Origin: DATIKM01 sp035477595
GTDB taxonomy: Bacteria > Armatimonadota > Chthonomonadetes > Chthonomonadales > CAJBBX01
Direction of reading: 5' to 3'
Assembly: GCA_035477595.1 (NCBI GenBank)
Contig: DATIKM010000020.1
Location: 1 to 43,919, forward strand
Length of the DNA stretch: 43,919 bases
Part shown: positions 1-6,814 of the stretch, piece after piece
Layout: the number at the start of each line of letters is the position of its first letter
Numbering within the stretch: position 1 is the stretch's first letter
Notes under the pieces: generated by a model
Told to the model about the DNA's origin: nothing
The model's input: only the letters and a program-made list of their open reading frames with translations
Databases searched by the model: none
Program-made: the position numbers and the translations under genes

Positions 1-45
1 ACACGTCGCAGGCTGCCGAGAGAGGCCCCCACCGCGCCGGCCGGC

Positions 46-2886
46 TCACCTGCCGCCACCAGGGCCAGCCCGCATCCAACGCCACGGCGTCGCCGCATGG
101 CCCGCCGCGAACCGAGCCACGCCGAACGCATCGTACAGCGCGCTCGACACCACAGCGCCGCCAGCACCCGTGATCACCCCCGCCGCGCCCAGCAGGTCGA
201 AGTGGTGCACCTCAGCGTTCCGGCGCACAATTGAGAGCCCCTTCAGGATCTGCGCGCTCGTCGTCCACGCCCCGCCAGAGAGAGGGCTCGTCTGCTCCAG
301 CAGCTCCCCCGCGCAGGAGGCAGCACCGCACGGATAACGGGTCCAGAGGTTATTCGTGTAGTCCTTCCGCCAGCGCCGCGCCCCGTCGTAGCCGTAGCCA
401 TACTCGAAGGACAACTGCACGTTGCCGCCGCCGAAGTCGCGACCAATGCGGACCAGCCGCCCCTCCTCGTCGTACTCGCACACCCGCGCGTACCCCGGAC
501 CGGGATAGCGCGCGAGCGTCGAATCGGCGTGCCAGACGTAGGTCTCCGTTGCGTTCGTCGCGGCGTCGAACACCTGCACCAGCCGGCCCGCGTCGTCGTA
601 GCTGTAGACGCCGTCGTGCGTCGTGACCCCGCCCTCGCTTCGCACGGCCGTCGTGCGGTTGCCACGCGAGTCGTAGGCGTACTGGCTGGCGTAGGAGCGC
701 TGGCCGGTGCGGTTCTCGCTCAGAATCCGGCCCGCCGCGTCGTAGTGGTAGGTCGTGATGTCGCCGCTCGGCTGCTCCACCACCTGGGCCAGCCTTCCGG
801 CCGCGTCGTAGGTCGCGGCGTAGCCCACGATCACCGCGCCCGTCGCCACGATCCGGTGCACGATCTGGGTCGCGCGGCCCGCCGCGTCGTAGCTCACCTC
901 TTTGCGTGTGCCGTTCGGGTAGATCTCCAGGGACACCTGCCCGTCGGCGGTCCAGCCGTAACTGGCGGCGGAGGTCGGATCGCTCACGCCGGTGAGCCGG
1001 CCCGCTGGGTCGTTCGCGTAGGCGATCGCGCGCCCGCTCACGTCCACCTGCCAGGTCAGCCTTCCGGCGGCGTCATAGGTGGCGGCGCCGCTCCCTGCCG
1101 GCGTGGTGCAACCCGTGCGCCGCCCCCAGTCGTCGTACGTGAACGCGCGTGTGCCGGTGCCGTCCACCGCCTGCGTCAGTCGCCCCTCGACGTCGTACGT
1201 CAGCGCGACGGGTGCGCTCCCTCCCGCCGGGTATATGGTGCCCGTCAACCGGCCCCACGCGTCGTAGGCGTACTGAGTCGTCCGGTTCCTGGGGTCGGTG
1301 CGGGAGACGAGCCGCGTATTGGCCCAGCTCTGGCTCTCGATGTTGCCGAGCGGGTCCGCCACGCTCGCGAGGTTGCCGTTCGCGTCGTACTGGTAGAGCG
1401 TCGCCTTCCCGGCGGGATCAATCGTCTGGGCGACGCTGCCGTCCGGGTAGTAGGCGTTGTGGGTCGCGTTTCCCAGCGGGTCCGTGGTGAGGGTAAGATT
1501 GCCCGCGGCGTCGTACGCGTACTGGGTCAGGTTGCCCAACGGGTCCAGAAGGGAGGTGAGCCTGTCGTTGGCGTAGCTCATGAGGACCGTCATGCCCAGC
1601 GGATCGGTCTCTGTCAGCCGGTTGCCACGCGCGTCGCAGGTGTAGTGCCAGTCGGCGCCGCTGGGCAGCCACTTCGCCGTGAGATTGTGGGCCGCATCGT
1701 AGACGAAGCAGGTCTGGAGGCCGTTCGCGTCCCGCAGAGCAGTCAGGCGCCCATCCGAGTCGAGGCCGTGCTGAGTCGCAGCGCCGGTCGGGTCTTGCAC
1801 AGCCCCGATGGCCACCGTCCCGACCGGCCAGCCTCCGGGCGTCATCGGTGGCTCGGTAGGCTGCATGGTGTCCGTGGCGGCCTGCTCGCCCCCGCCAGGC
1901 ATCGAGTAGGCGTAATACCACACCCTGCCCAGGGGGTCCGTCATAGACGCGAGCACGTTGTTCGCCGCGTAGCCGAACTGCCACGTCCTCCCCAGCCGGT
2001 TCGTCACGGAGGCGACGTTGTTGTTGCCGGCGTAGGCATACTGCGTCGCATGGACCTGACCGCCCAGCGCCGGCATCCGCACCTGCTGCACGCGACCCGA
2101 CCCGTCGTAGGTCAGGGTCCAGATCCAGCCCTCCGCGTCCGTGACGCTGGTGAGCCGGCCGCTCGTGTAACCCAGAACGAGCAGCCTGCCCGCGGCGTCC
2201 GAGACCTGCGTCACGTTGTTGGCGGACCAGGTCACGCCGATGGTGTTGCCGTTCAGGTCCACGACGGCCTGCAGCCTGCCGTCGGACAGGAACCGGCGCT
2301 GCGTGCCGCCCTTGAGCGTGAGCGTCCACGTACCGTCCTGGTGGCGTACGAGGCCGTCATAGATGCCCGCCGGCGGGACGTACTGCCCGTTCAGCAGGGC
2401 GTAGGGGGTCTCCGTCCCGTCGCCAGCGACCACGATGGCCGGGCTCACGCCGGCGATGAACCAGTTGAACGCGTGGCTCCACTTCGCGCCCAGAGCCGTG
2501 CTGCGGGTGCTCTGGCTGTTGAAGTACAGGGAGAAGTCAAGGCCGCCGCCGCGCCCGCCCCACCCACACAGGCCGTGCTCGAGCTGCAAGTTGCCCGTGG
2601 AGAGGTTCAGGGTCCCGGAATGGACGGGTAGTCCGTCCATCCAGGGACGCGGGCTGCCCGGCGCCGGCGGGAGCGGGGGCGCAGTTGCCGTGGCCGCCTC
2701 CGCAGCCTGCTTGGAGAAGATGAGGGGCGCCGCGACGATCCCCGCGCTTGCCGCCGCCGCGTCCCTCAGAAACTGCCTGCGCGTGGACGGGCGCCTGCCG
2801 CGCTTGCCGCCCGTCCCCGAAGCTCCGGAGTCGCCTCCGCCACCCCCCCCCGACCGACCGTCGCGGGGGTCCCTCCTGCCGTCCAT
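46..2886 (-). CDS. Tat-exported RHS/YD-repeat protein
   Basis: This 946-residue protein has an N-terminal twin-arginine signal (TRRQFLRD, Arg36-Arg37, then a hydrophobic stretch to about residue 65). After it come some twenty YD repeats of the type YDAAGRL/YDPLGN. Proteins of this family fold into a beta-cage shell and are usually exported; Tat rather than Sec export is unusual for them. The C-terminus ends soon after YDAFGVARF, before the usual RHS core hallmark (G-L-Y-x-x-x-R-Y-Y-D-P), so the protein looks shortened or has lost its toxin or tip domain; neither of the other two frames in the remaining 45 bases shows the motif. The start used here (2886) lacks a well-placed ribosome site. A better site, AAGGAGA, lies upstream of an ATG at 2896 in another frame, with a run of nine G between that start and the Tat motif (see findings). 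A strong promoter lies at 3025-3053. The RHS-repeat call is certain; the function is unknown. Confidence 0.9.
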   Translation of the reverse strand: MDGRRDPRDGRSGGGGGGDSGASGTGGKRGRRPSTRRQFLRDAAAASAGIVAAPLIFSKQAAEAATATAPPLPPAPGSPRPWMDGLPVHSGTLNLSTGNLQLEHGLCGWGGRGGGLDFSLYFNSQSTRSTALGAKWSHAFNWFIAGVSPAIVVAGDGTETPYALLNGQYVPPAGIYDGLVRHQDGTWTLTLKGGTQRRFLSDGRLQAVVDLNGNTIGVTWSANNVTQVSDAAGRLLVLGYTSGRLTSVTDAEGWIWTLTYDGSGRVQQVRMPALGGQVHATQYAYAGNNNVASVTNRLGRTWQFGYAANNVLASMTDPLGRVWYYAYSMPGGGEQAATDTMQPTEPPMTPGGWPVGTVAIGAVQDPTGAATQHGLDSDGRLTALRDANGLQTCFVYDAAHNLTAKWLPSGADWHYTCDARGNRLTETDPLGMTVLMSYANDRLTSLLDPLGNLTQYAYDAAGNLTLTTDPLGNATHNAYYPDGSVAQTIDPAGKATLYQYDANGNLASVADPLGNIESQSWANTRLVSRTDPRNRTTQYAYDAWGRLTGTIYPAGGSAPVALTYDVEGRLTQAVDGTGTRAFTYDDWGRRTGCTTPAGSGAATYDAAGRLTWQVDVSGRAIAYANDPAGRLTGVSDPTSAASYGWTADGQVSLEIYPNGTRKEVSYDAAGRATQIVHRIVATGAVIVGYAATYDAAGRLAQVVEQPSGDITTYHYDAAGRILSENRTGQRSYASQYAYDSRGNRTTAVRSEGGVTTHDGVYSYDDAGRLVQVFDAATNATETYVWHADSTLARYPGPGYARVCEYDEEGRLVRIGRDFGGGNVQLSFEYGYGYDGARRWRKDYTNNLWTRYPCGAASCAGELLEQTSPLSGGAWTTSAQILKGLSIVRRNAEVHHFDLLGAAGVITGAGGAVVSSALYDAFGVARFAAGHAATPWRWMRAGPGGGR

Positions 2887-3024
2887 GCTCGGTCATGCGT
2901 GTCTCCTTCGAACTCCTCATCCGGACACGATGGCTCGGCGTGCTCCGCGTGCCATCGCGCAGGAGCCCGCGAACGACTGACAGGTGGTAGCGCTCGCATA
3001 GCGGATCGCGGCGCTCCTTCGCCA

Positions 3025-3053
3025 AGTATAGCGCCACCATGCGCGTGCGTCAA
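3025..3053 (-). promoter_or_regulatory. Sigma-70-type promoter for the RHS gene
   Basis: On the minus strand a -35 box TTGACG (3053-3048) and a -10 box TATACT (3030-3025) are separated by exactly 17 bases. Transcription would begin near 3018 and give a leader of about 120 bases before the RHS start. Confidence 0.7.
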
Positions 3054-3162
3054 GAGGAGCCCATCGCCACGTAACCGCCTAGCAGAAACGCCCGGGTCAG
3101 TTGCTCAGGGACCTTGTCCGCATACTCCCTGCGCTTGCGCGTTGCGCGCAGGCAAGGCAGGT

Positions 3163-3270
3163 ATGGGGACTACCACGCTGAACGTGAAGCAGCAGCGCCG
3201 GGCTGAGGAAATGGCGCGTCTGGAGGCGGGGGGTCTGAGCGTCATGGCGGCACGCGTATCCCGGTCCATC
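3163..3270 (+). pseudogene. Possible transposase N-terminal remnant
   Basis: The frame that opens at the ATG at 3163 reads MGTTTLNVKQQRRAEEMARL and then EAGGLSVMAARV. This resembles the helix-turn-helix start of ISNCY-like transposases (a basic QQRRAE helix, then LxAGxLxxxEAAxLLGxS), but the resemblance stops after about 35 codons and no catalytic domain follows. I read it as a degraded insertion-sequence relic. It overlaps the left part of a segment that carries the 104-bp repeat and that seems to interrupt the gene fragment at 3448-3618. The call rests on pattern memory only, with no alignment behind it. Confidence 0.3.
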
Positions 3271-3366
3271 GCGACTGACGGCACGCGAAGCAGGGCGACG
3301 TGCGGAGCGCGGGAATGCATGATGGAGTGGAACGGGCCGCCCTCAGGCGGCGCGCGCGCATGCCAC
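3263..3366. repeat. 104-bp dispersed repeat, copy A
   Basis: This segment aligns without gaps to 6677-6780; I count about 81 of 104 identical positions, and the last 62 bases match best (53 of 62). Both copies contain the inverted motif CCGCC(C/T)TCAGGCGG. Both stay open on the minus strand with similar reading, WHAR(A/T)PPEGGPFH and later MD, so the element could once have been coding or could be a structured repeat. It lies inside an otherwise gene-poor stretch. Confidence 0.75.
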
Positions 3367-3447
3367 AAGCGTCGCGTCGGGGCCGCTGAGGGCAGCCCCG
3401 CGGTTCATCGCCGCTTTCTGAACCGGCGGAGCAATGCCATGCGCGCG

Positions 3448-3618
3448 TCAGACGGATGGGGACAAGCACCCCCGAAGGAGGCGCCCCCGCACGGGCTCGC
3501 CGTTCACCAGGAGGCGGGGTGCACCGTTGCGGCTCCCGACGCGCACGGTCAGCCCGGCAATGGCGGGCGCCGCGACGCCGAAGGCCACCGCCATCAGGGC
3601 GGGAGACAGAGCTTTCAT
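3448..3618 (-). pseudogene. Truncated start of a secreted protein gene
   Basis: An ATG at 3618 is preceded by AAGGA at 8-base spacing and opens a frame of 56 codons. It begins with a convincing signal peptide (MKALSPALMAVAFGVAAPA) and continues as LTVRVGSRNGAPRLLVNGEP, which resembles the mature N-terminus of exported glycosidase-like proteins (a pattern like VRxGxRxGAPRLxVNGxPV). The frame then degenerates and stops at 3448. I infer that the rest of the gene was lost or displaced by the repeat-bearing segment at about 3161-3469. It could also be an expressed small exported peptide, but the abrupt end after a typical domain start favours a broken gene. Confidence 0.5.
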
Positions 3619-3778
3619 CGAGTGTTTCCTTGTTACGTAGCCTCAGCCTGGCGCCAGCAGCAGCTCAGCCCGCGCGATCCGCAGCGGCTTCGCGGCCGCC
3701 ACGACCCGCCCTCCACACGCAGATGCGGCAACGGCGCCGCCGCGGGCGCCAGCGGCCAGATCAGCGCCAGCGAAGCCA

Positions 3779-4555
3779 TCAGTCCGGCCCCGGTCCGCCT
3801 CTCATCGGCCGGCGCAGCACCGTGATGGCGTCGGGGTGGGAGTCCGATGGCCAGGCGTACACCTTCATACGCCCGTCGCGCAGGGTCGTCCGCTGCTCCA
3901 GCACCTCGAGTCCGCTGCTCTCCGCGATCTCGCGCATCGCCCCAGTCGTCATGGCGCTCCGCCAGCCCTTCCGCATTTCACCCTCCGCAGAGTGGTGGAT
4001 TGCGGCCGTGCCGCCGGGCGCCAGCACGCGCGGGAACTGGCCAACGTAGGCCGCGATCTCCGGCGGCGCGATGTGCACGAACGCGTCGAACGACCAGACC
4101 GCGTCCACCGACCCATCCGCCAGGAAGCTCAGGCTGGAGCCGTCGTTCACGTGGTACGCGATGCGACCGTCATCGCCGAAGCGCTCGCGGCAGATGGCGA
4201 TGCACACGGGCGAGACGTCCACCAGCACCAGGGACGCGCACCGATCCAGAAGCCGGTGCGTCCACCTCCCCGCCCCCGGACCGATCTCGAGCGCGCGGCA
4301 CCCAGCCGGGACGTAAGGGACCAGCACCTCATCCAGGATTGCCGCCATCCACTCGGGCGAGGGGGTCCACTCCTCGCCACCACGCGACCAGTCGTGGGCG
4401 TCCCAGACCTCGCGGTTTGCGTCCGGCGTGCGGGCGGGCTTGCGACGCGACAGCCGGAGCGCCGCCTTCCGCACCAACATGCCCGCCGCATCCTGCGCTC
4501 CGTAGACGCGCACCAACCGGGCCGCTGTAGCCAGCGCTCCACGCCACCCGGGCAT
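3779..4555 (-). CDS. Class I SAM-dependent methyltransferase
   Basis: This is a 258-residue Rossmann-fold methyltransferase. Motif I is ALEIGPGAGRW (about residues 78-88), followed by an acidic motif LVLVDVS. Further on are DAVWSFDAFVHI (motif IV region) and a post-motif region RVLAPGGTAAIHH, the layout of the Methyltransf_11/25 group. The substrate cannot be read from sequence; relatives act on small molecules, lipids or glycans. I chose the ATG at 4555 because GAGGAG sits six bases before it; a GTG at 4597 in the same frame lacks such a site. The upstream neighbour is a pseudogene fragment and the downstream neighbour is eroded DNA, so the gene stands alone. Confidence 0.85.
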   Translation of the reverse strand: MPGWRGALATAARLVRVYGAQDAAGMLVRKAALRLSRRKPARTPDANREVWDAHDWSRGGEEWTPSPEWMAAILDEVLVPYVPAGCRALEIGPGAGRWTHRLLDRCASLVLVDVSPVCIAICRERFGDDGRIAYHVNDGSSLSFLADGSVDAVWSFDAFVHIAPPEIAAYVGQFPRVLAPGGTAAIHHSAEGEMRKGWRSAMTTGAMREIAESSGLEVLEQRTTLRDGRMKVYAWPSDSHPDAITVLRRPMRGGPGPD

Positions 4556-4620
4556 GCCTCGCTCCTCAATTCCGAACCCGACGCGTGCAGCCGTCACCCC
4601 GCCCGCCCACAGCGCTTCCC

Positions 4621-4763
4621 GATCAGGCTGGCCGGCCCGGTCCTATGACGGAGGTCAGCTCGATGCCGAGGACCGTCACCCACGCCGCCACCCCTCGTCT
4701 GACCATACGCGTGACCATACGCGGCCGAACCCGAGCGAACGCGCCAGGCTGGATGACGCGTGC
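4621..4763 (-). pseudogene. Fragment of a 3-hydroxyisobutyrate dehydrogenase-like gene
   Basis: This stretch matches, base for base over most of its length, the 3' end of the intact dehydrogenase gene at 38523-39446. Shared blocks include GATGCCGAGGA and CCGAACCCGAGCGAACGCGC. In translation, SLARSLGFGRVW in one frame and VLGIELTSVIGPGRPA in another correspond to SLARSLGFGDVW and LLGIDLTATIRPDPPA of the intact protein. The copy carries one base deletion, which shifts the frame, and a 12-base tandem duplication (GACCATACGCGT-type). It keeps only about the last 45 codons, so it is a decayed partial paralog. Confidence 0.8.
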
Positions 4764-4961
4764 ACCCCGGTAATGGGTGGCTGGCAGCCCAACCCCCGGC
4801 TTCCGATGACCACGCCCAGCCAGTGCGGCGACTCGGTCCGACGGCGACCGCATCCCATGGCGCGAGCCCTGCCGTAGCGCCATGTTGGAACAGCCGACCA
4901 TGGCCCGGCGAGGCGGCCCTTCGGCGACCGGTCTTCGGGATCGGCACCGTCGATTGCGGCG

Positions 4962-6407
4962 CTATCCCTCCTCGACGACCTTCAGGTCCATCAGCCGCGC
5001 CAGGTGGCGGAGGTTGTCCATCTGGTCGCCGTAGACCACAACCCGGTGCAGCAGCGTCATGGCGTCCTCGGTCTCCAGGATGCTGCTCCAGTTCACGGCC
5101 ATCGTCGCCGCGTCGCGCACTCTGGTCACGATCTGCGTTCGGCAGGCCCGGACCGACTTCCTGGGAACCTCGATGATCCTTCCGGTCGAGGCGAGGATCG
5201 TGTCGAGGTTCACCAGCTTGGTGCGTGTCACGATCTCGTTAAGGCGGTACTGCGCCTCGAGCACGCAGCCGGCCCCGCCCACCTCCGAATGCCCGCGAAG
5301 CAGATAGGGCGCCTGCCTGCCACTCCGGCCGTCCATCAGCAGCGGCCCTGTGCAGTGGGCGGTCCACAGTGCGTTGCGCGACGTGTCGAACGTGGCGTTG
5401 CCCTGGAATCCCGGCCGGTCTAGGGCGTACTGCAGCATCAGCATGGTCAGCAGCGAGTCCATGTCGCCCTCGCAGGCGGCAGGGAGACCAGCATCGCGCA
5501 AGCGCGCGAAGCTCAGACAGGGGAACCCTTTATCAGCCCACCCCATGCACGTGCCTATGGCAAGCCCTTGGGCCTGATGCTGTCGCATCAGCCTCTGGAG
5601 TCCCACACTCACGCGGGCCGCCTTGCTGATGGCCTCTTCGGTGGGCTCGATGTTCCCTCTGGCCTCTCGGGTCCACCGCGCGGCCTCTGCGCGAACTGCC
5701 TCGTCGTCCGCGGCCGGAATCTGGGCGTCGAACGTCCTCTCATCGATCGCGACCACGTCGGCGCCCAAACGCCTCTTCACCTCCTCCGGCGACTGGGCTG
5801 CCGCCGTGCCTCGCACCGGGGGAAACAGTAGAATCCGGGTCTGCCGCATCATCGGGATCACCCTGAGGAGTCGGATCGCTCGCTCAAGCTCATCGTAGGA
5901 GCCCGTGGGCAGGAGCGTCACCGGATGGCCCCGGCGTTGCCAGCGGTGAGGGTACATCCAGTCATGGCCGCTGGCCGGCAGCGAGAACACGACCATGGGA
6001 TGATTGGCGTCGAGAATCGGCTGCACCACACCCATCAGGGCGAACATGTTCAGGTTGATAGCGAGCACCGGCGTGTCCGGACCCGCTTGCCTCAGCAGGG
6101 CCGCGGTCTGCTCGTGGTTGTGCGATTCGCCGATCAGCAGCTCGACGTTTCCCAGATCGGCCTGCGCCTTGACGAGGCGAGCCCGCATGGCTTCCTTCTG
6201 TCTGGTATCGGCGTTCCAGCCGCGGTCCTCGGGGCCTGCGGGACCCGCGAAGATGACGCAGATACGCGACTTCGTCAGAGGCCTGGGCGGCGTGTCGGCG
6301 GCCCAGGCGGGCGTCCCCGCTGCGCCAGCAAGCATCACGCCGCCAACCACACCGCCGGCCACCACTCCGACCTCCAGGAACTCACGTCTCGTGCACTGGA
6401 CACACAT
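4962..6407 (-). CDS. Tat-exported L-fucose/L-arabinose isomerase-fold protein
   Basis: This 481-residue protein begins MCVQCTRREFLEVG, a twin-arginine motif (Arg7-Arg8), followed by a long glycine/valine-rich hydrophobic segment ending in AWA. The mature part resembles the fucose/arabinose isomerase superfamily: an N-terminal Rossmann-like region (RICVIFAGP, LLIGES, VLAINLNMFALMG) and a later region with GWADKGFPCLSFARL, ACEGDMDSLLTMLMLQY and GNATFDTSRNALW, as in the C-terminal half of that family. Classic members are cytoplasmic and metal-dependent, so an exported version is odd and may be a binding or modified catalytic protein. The start at 6407 has GGAGG eight bases upstream; an in-frame start at 6470 would bury the Tat motif. 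A clear promoter lies at 6504-6532. Family assignment is moderate and the reaction is unknown. Confidence 0.75.
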   Translation of the reverse strand: MCVQCTRREFLEVGVVAGGVVGGVMLAGAAGTPAWAADTPPRPLTKSRICVIFAGPAGPEDRGWNADTRQKEAMRARLVKAQADLGNVELLIGESHNHEQTAALLRQAGPDTPVLAINLNMFALMGVVQPILDANHPMVVFSLPASGHDWMYPHRWQRRGHPVTLLPTGSYDELERAIRLLRVIPMMRQTRILLFPPVRGTAAAQSPEEVKRRLGADVVAIDERTFDAQIPAADDEAVRAEAARWTREARGNIEPTEEAISKAARVSVGLQRLMRQHQAQGLAIGTCMGWADKGFPCLSFARLRDAGLPAACEGDMDSLLTMLMLQYALDRPGFQGNATFDTSRNALWTAHCTGPLLMDGRSGRQAPYLLRGHSEVGGAGCVLEAQYRLNEIVTRTKLVNLDTILASTGRIIEVPRKSVRACRTQIVTRVRDAATMAVNWSSILETEDAMTLLHRVVVYGDQMDNLRHLARLMDLKVVEEG

Positions 6408-6503
6408 CGGAAGACCCTCCCTTTCGTGGGGCTTTTCCTGTGCTCTCGAGGCGCCGCACCCTCGCCTCACCGGAGCGGCACGTGACGATGCGCTGACGCT
6501 GCT

Positions 6504-6532
6504 AAGCTACACAGCCCGCGTCGACGTGTCAA
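6504..6532 (-). promoter_or_regulatory. Sigma-70-type promoter for the isomerase-fold gene
   Basis: On the minus strand a perfect -35 box TTGACA (6532-6527) and a -10 box TAGCTT (6509-6504) are separated by 17 bases. The predicted transcript starts near 6497 with a leader of about 90 bases. Confidence 0.6.
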
Positions 6533-6676
6533 GCGCCATCTGCCGCTGGGCTGCTGCTCCGCGGGAAGGCCCGCACTGGCTGCGCAGAGCCCTCGTCCTC
6601 ATACGGGTGATCATGGGCGCAATCGCGATCAACCACCATCAGCGGCGTCGGATGCGGATGCTAGTGCGCGGGCCCT

Positions 6677-6780
6677 GGTCCATCGGGGCCGAGGGCATGC
6701 CCAGAAGAGTCACGTCTTGAGCGCGGGAACGTATCATGCAGTGGAACGGACCGCCTTCAGGCGGCGTGCGTGCGTGCCAC
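6677..6780. repeat. 104-bp dispersed repeat, copy B
   Basis: This is the second copy of the element at 3263-3366, in the same orientation and of the same length. It contains CCGCCTTCAGGCGG, a six-base stem with a two-base loop. The copy ends 35 bases before the start of the triple N0-domain gene and therefore probably lies in its upstream leader or promoter region. Confidence 0.75.
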
Positions 6781-6814
6781 GCCTGCGCGGGCGGCGTTTT
6801 CAGGAGGACTCTCC

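Larger units (their letters stand above)
2887..3778. other. Gene-poor, eroded intergenic stretch
   Basis: These 890 bases hold the RHS promoter, a possible transposase relic, repeat copy A and a truncated secreted-gene start. Imperfect 16-base direct repeats (3161-3176 and 3454-3469, 13 of 16 matching) share the core ATGGGGAC and bracket the relic and the repeat. From 3619 to 3778 I see no gene. Overlapping open frames here are short and arginine-rich, as expected by chance at this GC content. Confidence 0.6.

Noticed and set aside
460..2300. Regularly recurring CGTCGTA-like words, at first sight CRISPR-like
   Set aside because: They are the codons of repeated YD motifs in the RHS gene; the spacing and the intervening sequence are those of a repeat protein.
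529..2631. Long open frame on the plus strand opposite the RHS gene (about 700 codons)
   Set aside because: It mirrors the YD repeats on the other strand, is rich in Arg/Val/Gly with no domain, and has no ribosome site; the RHS protein explains the DNA.
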